NCBI GenBank assembly: GCA_023957575.1
Contig: JAMLGU010000001.1
Span: forward strand, 930,001 to 994,000
Origin: Chitinophagaceae bacterium
GTDB taxonomy: Bacteria; Bacteroidota; Bacteroidia; Chitinophagales; Chitinophagaceae
DNA: 64,000 bases
Reading direction: 5' to 3'
Of the stretch, positions 8,601 to 15,581 are shown in pieces. A program made the position numbers and the translations under genes. Under the pieces are notes generated by a model. That model saw only the letters and a program-made list of their open reading frames with translations. It searched no databases and was not told the DNA's origin. How positions within the stretch are numbered: the first letter of the stretch is position 1; each line of letters opens with the position of its first letter.

Positions 8601-9114
8601 CGGCCAACATACCGCTGAGTTGCACATTCAGGTTGGAGTTGACCACTGCGCTCTGATTGTTGCCAAAACCGATTTCACGACCAAAACTACCTTGCGCATT
8701 GATATTACCAAAATTAAAAATATCCCTTTGTGTGGATGTATTGATAACCTGCGAGGCGATGGAGGAACCCGAGAACAACACTAAGCTGTCAAAATTCATA
8801 CCCGTTGTTTTTTTGTTGAGTTTCATCGGGAATACGCGATATGAAACTTGCACAGAGTCTGTGGCGGGTTTTTTAATCCAATACAGAACCGCATTTATAT
8901 AATCTAATTTGTAATCTGCGCTATCCACACCCTTGATTGAAAAACTATGCGGAACAATGCTTACGGTATCCAGAACAAAACTATCCGGTTTGATGGACAC
9001 CGTAACGCTTCGAAGATTGGTTGGAGGACGAGGTGCAATGTTTTCCTGCCCATATACACCAAGTAATGCAATGGAAAATATTATAAATAGAAATATTCTT
9101 TGCGTCAATACCAA
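5623..9114 (-). CDS. Very large predicted outer-membrane beta-barrel protein, function unknown
   Basis: The 1163-residue product has a signal peptide (residues 1-22, ending GVYG/QEN). The rest alternates hydrophobic and polar residues with many aromatics, as in long outer-membrane barrels. Its first third contains lines such as VYIRFKKKNWQLNIGDIDIRE and DTRIQIEFEYADRNFLNT, seen in large Bacteroidota surface proteins. An EF-hand-like calcium loop, DYNEDGVQQLNE, begins at about residue 842. The C-terminus ends in phenylalanine (ITAIF), as many barrel proteins do. No TonB plug or Pfam-level family is recognised. It stands alone, transcribed away from the downstream accessory patch. Confidence 0.75.
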   Translation of the reverse strand: MVLTQRIFLFIIFSIALLGVYGQENIAPRPPTNLRSVTVSIKPDSFVLDTVSIVPHSFSIKGVDSADYKLDYINAVLYWIKKPATDSVQVSYRVFPMKLNKKTTGMNFDSLVLFSGSSIASQVINTSTQRDIFNFGNINAQGSFGREIGFGNNQSAVVNSNLNVQLSGMLADSIELQAAISDNNIPIQPDGNTQQLNEFDQVYIRFKKKNWQLNIGDIDIRENESYFLNFYKRLQGLAFETTNKISKNSLSKTVVSGSIAKGKFTRNVFNGLEGNQGPYRLNGANNETFFIVLANTERVFIDGQLLQRGEDQDYVINYNTAEITFTPRRMITKDTRIQIEFEYADRNFLNTNLFATQQVDINKKLKINFGFFQNSDSKNSSINQVLDSKQKQFLSEIGDSIQKAFYPSAILDSFAAGKILYEKVYDSLDNVVDSFYRYSTDPLKAKYNLGFTEVGFGRGNYIPDNGNANGKVFKYVPPVNGVKQGNFEPVTILISPKKQQLMNLGIDYQLSKNTLLKTEFASSNYDVNTFSKINNGDDKGFAAKVNLSNAKQVKSKNDLKLLSSVDYEYVQNKFQPLERLRNVEFTRDWGLPVVAEKATEHFIKASVGLKNNIGNLVQYDFVSYNRSDHYKGFQNALKQITNRKNWLFNNEAVITHFKTETHKGYFLRPIIDISKKFPKLANWRIGGRYTLEENNTRSVITDTLNPLAFSYDTYTVFVKSDEAKMNKYGLSFYSRKDKYPVGKNFKTGDKSYNLNLQTEILSNSKRQFYLNTTFRKLKVIDQQISRQKDDNTILGRAEYMMNEWNGFLTGNILYEAGSGQEQKREYAYLEVPAGTGQYTWIDYNEDGVQQLNEFELAAFKDQAKFIRILTPTNEYIKANYTTFNYSINLTPKQLFLKKDKANKDHFLSKFILTSSLQISKKALARGSFGFNPFSHALNDTNLITLSTTFVNTISFNRQSTVWGLDFSSIANNNKALLTYGYESRKNTDWLLKSRIGVGKTSTFNLNLLTGTNALNTDNNKFENKNYEIRKNSIESSFSYVGGTTFRLTGGYKFEKKKNVPLYGGEKLTAHSLLAESKYNILQSAALTGKFTYQSLNYKSSKTGQSTVSYIMMDGLMPGNNFLWNLMLTKRILNNLELNLIYDGRKSGKSKTIHTGSASITAIF

Positions 9115-9194
9115 AGGCAGGCTATTTTATTTTAAACAAAAATCGGCTTTTTTCGCTTTGGGTTCGGAAAATAATAGATCGGATGTTTTTTACA

Positions 9195-9434
9195 TTATTT
9201 ATTTAACGAAGTTGATTTCACTATGCTATAATACAATCTTTCCAGCAGCCACATATATTTCGTAATGATGAGAGCTTGTGTTTTCAATCCTGTTTTGAAT
9301 TGGAACTCGTTGTTTTGATTTGCACCACTTTCCTGATAAGGATAGGCATCAAATCGAAGTTGTATTTTCATACCACTGTCAACTTTACCAAAGTTGGTTT
9401 TCGATAAACGCAGTTCTGCATCATGCTTACTGTC
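9195..9434 (-). pseudogene. Remnant of a HlyD-family secretion adaptor (C-terminal piece)
   Basis: An open frame of 79 codons with no start reads AELRLSKTNFGKVDSGMKI, then RFDAYPYQESG, then FQFKTGLKTQALIITKYM and LLERLYYSIVKS before TAA at 9195-9197. These blocks match the end of HlyD-type adaptors that work with peptidase-containing ABC exporters in Bacteroidota. The roughly 35 residues normally between YPYQE and the GLK block are missing, and an in-frame TAG (9437-9439) closes the frame upstream. It is therefore a deleted, truncated relic. The surrounding bases 9115-9194 and 9435-9500 show no gene. Confidence 0.7.
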
Positions 9435-9500
9435 CTAAGCCTGTTGTGTTGTTCGATTATTATGGGCTTTTTCAATACGCTTAATGTAAGCGACGGTATA

Positions 9501-10799
9501 TTATAATTTGTATGTTTTCAATGTGTTTTCAAAAGTTGAAGATTTTACAAAGTTTTGTTTTTGCTTGTTCACTTGGATGATTTCCAAAAGACCTAATTCA
9601 ACCAATGATTTTAAATCTGTTCTTGCGGTAAAGTTTGACACATTGAATCTTGATTCCATTTCTTTAGCGTTTAGAATTTTATTTGGGTCATCGTGTATTA
9701 TTTTTAAAATTTGTGCCATTCTATCATTTACTCCCGGTATTTTCATAAATTTCGCCGCTTGGAACACTTCTTTTTGTTTACGGTTGATATACTCTTTCAA
9801 TGCATCAAATGCTTTTTCCATCACTCTAATATGATAGGTAATGAAGTAGGTTAAATCATTTTCATCTATTTCGGAATAGAGATATGCTTTCTCATATTGT
9901 GATTTTGAATTTTTGATAATTCTTGAAATAGACAAATATTCCGTTAACCAATATCCTTTTTTAAGCATATACCAATAAAATACAGCCCTCGCAGTACGCC
10001 CATTCCCATCTGTAAAAGCATGTATCCATCCAATCATAAAATGAATAATACAACCTTTAATAATAGGGTGGATAAATTCTTCGGTATCGGTATTGAAAAA
10101 AAAACACAGGTCATCTATGAGTTTTTTAAGCTCAGAATGTAAAGGTGGTGTATGTACAACCTCACTATTAGCATGATTGACTATATGCACATCATCGCTT
10201 TCTCTAAATTTTCCTTCATCTTCTATATCACCTAATGTATTATCGGTAATAAGTTTATGAATGTATAATAAACTCTCGGCTGACAAGTCATCATTTTTTT
10301 GTTGAACAATATGCTTCATCGTAATGAAATTGTTCAAAATCATTTGCTCAGATTTGTTTTTAGGCTTTTTCTGTTGCTGAATCATTTCTTTTGCCTTTTT
10401 TCTGGTAGTATTAGCTCCTTCCATTTGGCTACTGGAAATAGCCTCTTCCATGATAGCGCTAATGATATACTTAGCCTTATCCGTTTCAGCAATGCCGGTG
10501 TTACTCCCCAATGTTCCACCAATATTCATATCAAATTGATGTAGCGATTTATGAATGTAATTTGTTATTACATAATGAAACTTAAACGAATGAAATTTAA
10601 GTTCTTTTCTTCTCAGAAATCGAAATAGTTTTATTGCACTCCACAGTTCTTTAGGAGTACAATCTTTAGCTTTATATTTTATTTTGTCCCAATATAAATA
10701 TTCATCTTGTATTTTTTGTATATTGCCATTCATCTGAAGTTTAGCCAAGATAGGTATCGTTTCGTCTGTTCTTTCAATTTGTGGCGCTTGTTCAATCAT
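9501..10799 (-). CDS. Fic-family protein (predicted AMP-transferase) with winged-helix tail
   Basis: Fic proteins transfer AMP or other nucleotide parts onto target proteins. The complete catalytic motif HAFTDGNGRTAR is at 260-271. An inhibitory helix motif (S/T)xxxE(G/N) appears as SSQMEG around 123-128, N-terminal to the Fic core, so this is a class II self-inhibited enzyme. An N-terminal Fic-N-like domain precedes it, and a winged-helix-like segment (about 360-425) follows. The length of 432 residues is typical for this architecture. Its gene is AT-rich and sits among exporter, peptide and transposase debris, suggesting acquisition by transfer. Confidence 0.9.
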   Translation of the reverse strand: MIEQAPQIERTDETIPILAKLQMNGNIQKIQDEYLYWDKIKYKAKDCTPKELWSAIKLFRFLRRKELKFHSFKFHYVITNYIHKSLHQFDMNIGGTLGSNTGIAETDKAKYIISAIMEEAISSSQMEGANTTRKKAKEMIQQQKKPKNKSEQMILNNFITMKHIVQQKNDDLSAESLLYIHKLITDNTLGDIEDEGKFRESDDVHIVNHANSEVVHTPPLHSELKKLIDDLCFFFNTDTEEFIHPIIKGCIIHFMIGWIHAFTDGNGRTARAVFYWYMLKKGYWLTEYLSISRIIKNSKSQYEKAYLYSEIDENDLTYFITYHIRVMEKAFDALKEYINRKQKEVFQAAKFMKIPGVNDRMAQILKIIHDDPNKILNAKEMESRFNVSNFTARTDLKSLVELGLLEIIQVNKQKQNFVKSSTFENTLKTYKL

Positions 10800-10836
10800 C
10801 TTAAATACAAAATATTTATAGAACCCAAAGATAAAT

Positions 10837-10873
10837 ATAAACCACGAGATTTTAAATAAATCTCGTGGTTTAT
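10837..10873. terminator. Perfect 16-bp inverted repeat, terminator-like
   Basis: ATAAACCACGAGATTT (10837-10852) is followed, after the loop TAAAT, by its exact reverse complement (10858-10873). The stem could stop transcription in either direction. It lies upstream of the Fic gene and upstream of the peptide gene, so it ends neither of the present neighbours and may belong to a lost gene. The rest of 10874-11187 holds one short inverted repeat, TTCGTTC at 11111 with GAACGAA at 11129, and nothing else recognisable. Confidence 0.6.
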
Positions 10874-11187
10874 GCCGATTTTAGTTTTAAGATACTTTTC
10901 GAAGCCGGGGTTATTGTATTTTCAGTTCATTAGATATTTTCAGAAAATTGTATGAAGTTTTTAAAAATAAATGAATAAATAGCTATTAAGGTAAGGAACG
11001 ACAAATAAGTCAGGGACTACCAAAAAAAATCGCAAGAGTGAAAAATTTTAGAAATGTAAAATCATATTTCTTCGAAGGAGTATTTTAAGAAAACATTAAC
11101 ATTATTTTCTTTCGTTCCAAATATAGTAGAACGAAGTGTTTGAGTTTTGTGGTGATAATTTATTTTCAATCACAAAATTTTTACAAA

Positions 11188-11442
11188 ATGAAAAAATTAA
11201 AATTAAGCCTTCAAAACATTGAAGGCGCAGAAGTATTAACAAGACAGCAATTGAAAATGGTGATGGGGGGTAACCTTTCAGGATCAGGTGGAACAGCAGG
11301 TTGCGCAACTGCTAGCTCTTGTTACTATGACGACGATATTACAAAACGAGGTGTGTGTGTTACACTGAATGATCATTGCGTTTGCGCATTCAATTTCAAG
11401 TATGCCATATCTTATACTTGCGGAGAACCTATTTGGGCATAG
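11188..11442 (+). CDS. GG-leader natural-product (RiPP/bacteriocin-like) precursor peptide
   Basis: The 84-residue product begins MKKLKLSLQNIEGAEVLTRQ, followed by QLKMVMGG at 21-28, a double-glycine leader matching the GG-Bacteroidales precursor type in which a peptidase-ABC exporter cuts after GG. The predicted core is residues 29-84, rich in Gly, Ser and Thr near its start and with six cysteines (39, 45, 57, 64, 66, 78). The ATG at 11188 is preferred over an upstream in-frame alternative at 11140 because it yields the family leader. A small secreted protein follows 31 bases downstream. A HlyD remnant 2 kb away suggests the exporter once lay here. No modifying enzyme is adjacent. Biological activity unknown. 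Confidence 0.8.
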   Translation: MKKLKLSLQNIEGAEVLTRQQLKMVMGGNLSGSGGTAGCATASSCYYDDDITKRGVCVTLNDHCVCAFNFKYAISYTCGEPIWA

Positions 11443-11473
11443 TTTTCCATATTTTAAATTAAAATTCAATCAA

Positions 11474-11908
11474 ATGCATTATTTCAGAATTGTTTTCATA
11501 TTGATCTTTTGCACATTTATTTTAAATAATCTACATGCTCAAAAAGTTAGAAATGTGCATGCCAAAAACACTTCTTCTTCTCAAATGAAAATAATTGGTT
11601 TGTGGGAAATACACCAGGGTAAATCATATCCCCCTACACCTACTGTTGGATTTCCGGCGGAATCGCCCCCTACCATTCAGTTTTTACCAAACGATAGCGT
11701 AGTATTAAATACCATTAATAGCGAGCATGGTGTATGGAAATATATTCCCGAAAAAAATGTTATTAGCATGCGCTTTCCCGATAGGAAGATAAAGTGGACA
11801 TTGAAAATTGTAAATAGTGATCGTATTTTATTTAAAAACCTGGCCTCTGTAAGCAATAATAAACAAATCTCCAATACTACCGATGGGCTACTTGCCAGAT
11901 CGAAATAG
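11474..11908 (+). CDS. Small secreted protein, lipocalin-like, possibly truncated
   Basis: The 144-residue product starts with a signal peptide (about 1-22, ending LHA) and then has a GLWEIHQG segment and a run of short beta-strand-like stretches (TIQFLPNDSVVLNT, GVWKYIPEKNVISMRF), a pattern seen in lipocalin-like Bacteroidota proteins. ATG at 11474 is chosen over an earlier in-frame start at 11369, which lies inside the peptide gene. It follows the GG peptide by 31 bases and could be co-transcribed and serve it, for example as immunity protein, but that is speculation. The C-terminus runs straight into transposase debris, so its end may not be native. Confidence 0.6.
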   Translation: MHYFRIVFILIFCTFILNNLHAQKVRNVHAKNTSSSQMKIIGLWEIHQGKSYPPTPTVGFPAESPPTIQFLPNDSVVLNTINSEHGVWKYIPEKNVISMRFPDRKIKWTLKIVNSDRILFKNLASVSNNKQISNTTDGLLARSK

Positions 11909-12368
11909 AAATAGGTCTTTGAATAGAATAGTTCGAGTAAAATATTGCCGTAATAGTGGCTATAATTATTACCTTTTAAAAAAATTAAAAAGGATTATGG
12001 AATTATTTAAAAATGACGTCATTCAGGAATTGTACGTATTTCCATTTTTATTGTATAAAAACCATAAATTGCTTAAGCAAAGTACCCGCAACATCAGGGA
12101 TGTAAAGGCATTTAAAAATACATTGGCTATGTCTGGGGTAAAGAAGGCCATTATTGTAGCCGACAAAGGGTTTTATTCAAAAGCTAATATTACTTTACTC
12201 AGAGAAGAGAAGCCGGACTACATTATACCTCTAAAAACTTGGTTTCGATTTATACGTAAAAAAAGAAAGTTAAGGTTCAAATATGCGTTGTTCGTGACAC
12301 AAATAGTGAAAGCCTATATTAATAAACATTTATCGAAACCTTTCTATAGAAAATACCGGAAGGGTTAG
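11883..12368 (+). pseudogene. Transposase remnant (IS1634/IS4-type DDE)
   Basis: The readable part, residues about 60-115 of the open frame, contains STRNIRDVKAFKNTLAM and IIVADKGFYSKANITLLREE followed by DYIIPLK. These match the central DDE-domain block of IS1634/IS4-like transposases, including the Asp of the DKGFYS motif. The N-terminal half with the first catalytic Asp and the normal C-terminal part are missing, and the flanking codons look random. No terminal inverted repeats are found, so this is a dead fragment. It overlaps the end of the secreted-protein gene. Confidence 0.65.
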
Positions 12369-12408
12369 TAAATGACCAACCCATGAAATACTACTACCTA
12401 TCCTTGCT

Positions 12409-13629
12409 TTACAGCAAATGCGTCAGTAAGCCATCTCTCAGTTTGGGTTCAAACCAGGTACTTTTGGGCGGCATCACATTGCCACTGTCGGCAATGTCAA
12501 AAAGCTGTTGAATGGTTACCGGATACAGGCTAAAGGCTACCTTCATTTCACCACTGTTCACCCTTCTTTCTAATTCGCCCAATCCGCGGATACCACCCAC
12601 AAAGTCAATACGGGTATCGGTACGCTGGTCTTTGATGCCCAATAGCTTATCCAATACATTATTGGCAAGGATGGAAACGTCTAAAACGCCAATCGGATCG
12701 GTTGTATAGGTTTCGGGTCTGGAACGCAACAGATACCATTTGCCTTCGAGATACATGCCAAATTCATGCAATGAAAGTGGTTTTACGGCCTCTTCAGAAG
12801 CAGTTATTTCAAAATCTTCGTGTAAAGCGCTGATGAAATCTTCGGGAGTGTATCCGTTCAGGTCTTTTATCAGGCGGTTGTAGTCCATAATGGCCAGCTC
12901 CTTGGCAGGAAAAATTACCGTAAGGAAATATTTTGCTTCTTCACTGTTTGTCAGTGTCTGGCTCACTTTGGCTGCCGATGCCGCACGGTGGTGGCCATCT
13001 GCAATATAGGTACTGGGTACTTTTTCGCCGAAGATGATGGTGATTTTTTCAATAATTTCTTCATCATTTATCACCCAAACCGTGTGCTGTACTCCGTCTG
13101 CTGCGCTAAAGTCATATTCGGGCAAATGTGTAGTTTTCCAGCCGTTTATGATGCTGTCAATCTCCTCCACATTATTGTATGCCAGAAAAACCTTACCGGT
13201 TTGTGCCTCAATAGTAGTCATGTGGTCAATACGGTCTTTTTCCTTTTCGGGCCGGGTAAACTCGTGTTTTTTTATCACATTGTTAAAATAATCTTCCACA
13301 GACGACAAGCATACAAGACCGGTTTGCTCATGACCTTTCATTACTAATGTATAAATATAATAGCATGGCTTTTCTTCCTGAAAAAGAATGCCGTCTTCCT
13401 GAAATTTCTGCAGGTTTTCTTTTGCTTTATTATATACCTCAGGAGTATGAATATCAATGCCTTGGGGCATATCCACTTCAGATTTGGTGATGTGCAAAAA
13501 TGAGTTTGGATTATCTTTTACCTCTTCTTTTGCCTCTTCACTGTTCAATACGTCATAGGGCTTAGACGCTACTTGTTCGGCTAATTCTTTTTTGGGTCTC
13601 AATGCGCGATACGGTCTGATAGTTGCCAT
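12409..13629 (-). CDS. DUF1015 family protein
   Basis: This 406-residue protein matches DUF1015: N-terminal IRPYRALRP and PYDVLNSEEA, a central HEFTRPEKEKDRIDH segment, and the YIADGHHRAASA signature near residues 207-218. The fold is related to ParB/sulfiredoxin-like ATP-binding domains, and some distant members of that fold are serine kinases; in other Bacteroidota, DUF1015 genes often lie near serine-synthesis genes. No such genes are adjacent here, so the function stays open. Divergent from the agmatinase-family gene. Confidence 0.8.
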   Translation of the reverse strand: MATIRPYRALRPKKELAEQVASKPYDVLNSEEAKEEVKDNPNSFLHITKSEVDMPQGIDIHTPEVYNKAKENLQKFQEDGILFQEEKPCYYIYTLVMKGHEQTGLVCLSSVEDYFNNVIKKHEFTRPEKEKDRIDHMTTIEAQTGKVFLAYNNVEEIDSIINGWKTTHLPEYDFSAADGVQHTVWVINDEEIIEKITIIFGEKVPSTYIADGHHRAASAAKVSQTLTNSEEAKYFLTVIFPAKELAIMDYNRLIKDLNGYTPEDFISALHEDFEITASEEAVKPLSLHEFGMYLEGKWYLLRSRPETYTTDPIGVLDVSILANNVLDKLLGIKDQRTDTRIDFVGGIRGLGELERRVNSGEMKVAFSLYPVTIQQLFDIADSGNVMPPKSTWFEPKLRDGLLTHLL

Positions 13630-13785
13630 TTTTAATTACAGATTTTTCAGAATAATGAATTGCTGCCTTATGCATAAAGCAAAATTTTGAAGACTTTTGG
13701 TAATATACCTCCGACTTTTTTGCAGCTTTAAAAGGTTGCAAAGTTATAAAAATAATATTATGGGAGTAAAGTATTCTCTTCTCAC

Positions 13786-13793
13786 TATTTTTG
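13786..13793 (+). promoter_or_regulatory. Candidate promoter of the agmatinase-family gene
   Basis: TATTTTTG fits the -7 consensus. Because it overlaps an upstream in-frame TTG codon (13791), it argues for the ATG at 13824 as the real start, about 30 bases downstream. Confidence 0.5.
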
Positions 13794-13823
13794 TGCAGTT
13801 ATTTTAATAATATATCATTTGAG

Positions 13824-14885
13824 ATGTTAGACTTAAAAAATTTTGACCAGAATAGCGTAGGAAACCCCAATAATAACATTTTCGGGCTACCCAGTACTAT
13901 CGAAAATGCTGATGTGGTTATCATTAATGCACCCTGGGAGGTAACGGTGAGTTATGGAGGAGGTACTTCCAGAGCGCCGGAAGCGATCTTGAAAGCCAGC
14001 CTGCAGGTGGACTTATACGACCCCGATATGCCGGACGAGTGGAAAAGAGGATTTTACCTGATGCCTACTGATAGGAAAATTCTTTTAAAAAGCGATTATC
14101 TTAGAAAGGAAGCAGAACTGTATATTGATTACATTTCAAAAGGTGAAGACCTTGAGAAAAACCAGTTCATGCAAAAAACCATCAAGGAAATCAATGAAGG
14201 TGGTGTGTTTTTCAACAACTGGATTTACCAGCAGGCAAAAGAACTGTTAGATAAAGGTAAACTGGTTGGTTTACTGGGGGGTGATCACAGCACTCCGCTG
14301 GGATTGTACAAGGCATTGGCCGAAAGGCATGAGGATTTTGGCATATTGCATATAGATGCGCATTGCGATCTTAGAGAAGCTTATGAAGGGTTTAATTATT
14401 CTCATGCCAGTATTATGTTTAATGCGCTGAAGGAAATTCCACAGATCAAAAATATTATGCAGTTTGGCGTACGCGATTTTGGGCAGGATGAATGGGAGTA
14501 CATTAAAAACAGTGAATATCGGGTAATTACTTATTTCGATAAAGAAATAAAGAGCAGGCAGTATGATGGCGACACCTTTAAGCATATTGCTGAGGAAATG
14601 ATTGACCAGTTGCCTCAAAAAATTCATATCAGTTTTGATATTGATGGTCTTGACCCCAAACTGTGCCCTGATACCGGAACACCTGTTCCCGGAGGCTTTG
14701 AATTAGACAGAGTATTTTATATTTTTCAAAAAATTATGGCAAGCGGCAGGCAGATTGTCGGCTTCGACTTGGTGGAAGTGGGCATTGCAGAAACCGACTG
14801 GAACGCCAATGTGGGTGCAAGAGCTTTGTTCAAACTCTGCAATGTACTGGCACACAGCAATCCTTCGGCCGAACCATTAAATTAA
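13824..14885 (+). CDS. Agmatinase / formimidoylglutamase family ureohydrolase
   Basis: The 353-residue product carries the binuclear manganese motifs of ureohydrolases: GGDHS, DAHCDLR and SFDIDGLDP, in that order. These enzymes hydrolyse agmatine, arginine or formimidoyl-glutamate; the precise substrate cannot be read from the motifs. The size (about 350 rather than 300) matches a Bacteroidota group annotated as agmatinase family. The ATG is set by the promoter box just upstream. The next gene begins nine bases after its stop, probably in the same transcript. Confidence 0.88.
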   Translation: MLDLKNFDQNSVGNPNNNIFGLPSTIENADVVIINAPWEVTVSYGGGTSRAPEAILKASLQVDLYDPDMPDEWKRGFYLMPTDRKILLKSDYLRKEAELYIDYISKGEDLEKNQFMQKTIKEINEGGVFFNNWIYQQAKELLDKGKLVGLLGGDHSTPLGLYKALAERHEDFGILHIDAHCDLREAYEGFNYSHASIMFNALKEIPQIKNIMQFGVRDFGQDEWEYIKNSEYRVITYFDKEIKSRQYDGDTFKHIAEEMIDQLPQKIHISFDIDGLDPKLCPDTGTPVPGGFELDRVFYIFQKIMASGRQIVGFDLVEVGIAETDWNANVGARALFKLCNVLAHSNPSAEPLN

Positions 14886-14893
14886 GTTTCGCC

Positions 14894-15446
14894 TTGGCAA
14901 CAAAGCAATACAGTTTCCCGATACCCAATCAAAAGGAGAAAGTCTATCAGGTGATTGCCTACGGCATTCTGTTGTTTAATCTGCTGATGATGGCAATGGC
15001 GATGCCTGAAGAAAAGAACTATTTGTTGCAGGTTTTTGTTCAGCTTGTGGTGTTTATTTTATTGGTAGTTTTAGATGTCAGGAATCATCGTAAAAACAAA
15101 AAATTGCTGCCATTGGGTATTTTGATGCTGGCATATTCGGTTTTTTGGATCAGGTATGGTTTCAATTTTGCTTTTGTAGCCAATCTGATACTGTGGGGAC
15201 TCTACACTGTTTCTCGTAGAAAATTTTTTATAAACATTGATACTGAGAAAATTACCTATCCCAGCTTCCCTAAAAAATATGGATTGGGCAGATCTGAACA
15301 ATGTGATTTTGAAAGACGATATACTTACAATCGACTGTAAAAACAACAAAGTGTATCAACATTTTATTAATAATTCAGGGCAAATTGTTAATGAGCAGGA
15401 ATTCAATGAATTTTGCCGGAGCCGGTTGTCCCGGGCAAATTCCTAA
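14894..15446 (+). pseudogene. Small multi-pass membrane protein, split by a frameshift
   Basis: Frame one gives a TTG-started segment with three to four hydrophobic helices (about residues 17-125) ending KITYPSFPKK. The reading then breaks at the run of six A bases at 15272-15277. Removing one A continues the protein in another frame as NMDWADLNNVILKDDI and onward to GQIVNEQEFNEFC, giving about 183 residues in total. The two halves fit one protein, so this is a frameshifted gene, a sequencing error, or slippage in the A-run. It follows the agmatinase-family gene by eight bases. Function unknown. Confidence 0.7.
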
Positions 15447-15543
15447 GTCTTTTTTTTGTTGTAAAGAAGCGTTGGAGGCTGCTTTTTGATGTCTTTGGAT
15501 CCTTTCCTGATAAAAACCTCATTACCAATTTGCAAAACTTAGG

Positions 15544-15551
15544 TAATTTTG
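15544..15551 (+). promoter_or_regulatory. Candidate promoter of the radical SAM gene
   Basis: TAATTTTG fits the -7 consensus and lies 30 bases before the ATG at 15582, which suggests the radical SAM gene has its own promoter. Confidence 0.45.
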
Positions 15552-15581
15552 CCGCTTTAGTGAATCTCCAACTTTTTAAAA

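Noticed and set aside
11140..11187. Upstream extension of the GG peptide ORF
   Set aside because: It adds residues before the conserved MKKLKLSLQNIEG leader, which begins at the ATG at 11188.
11369..11473. Upstream extension of the secreted-protein ORF into the peptide gene
   Set aside because: The ATG at 11474 gives a clean signal peptide; the extension overlaps the peptide core in another frame.
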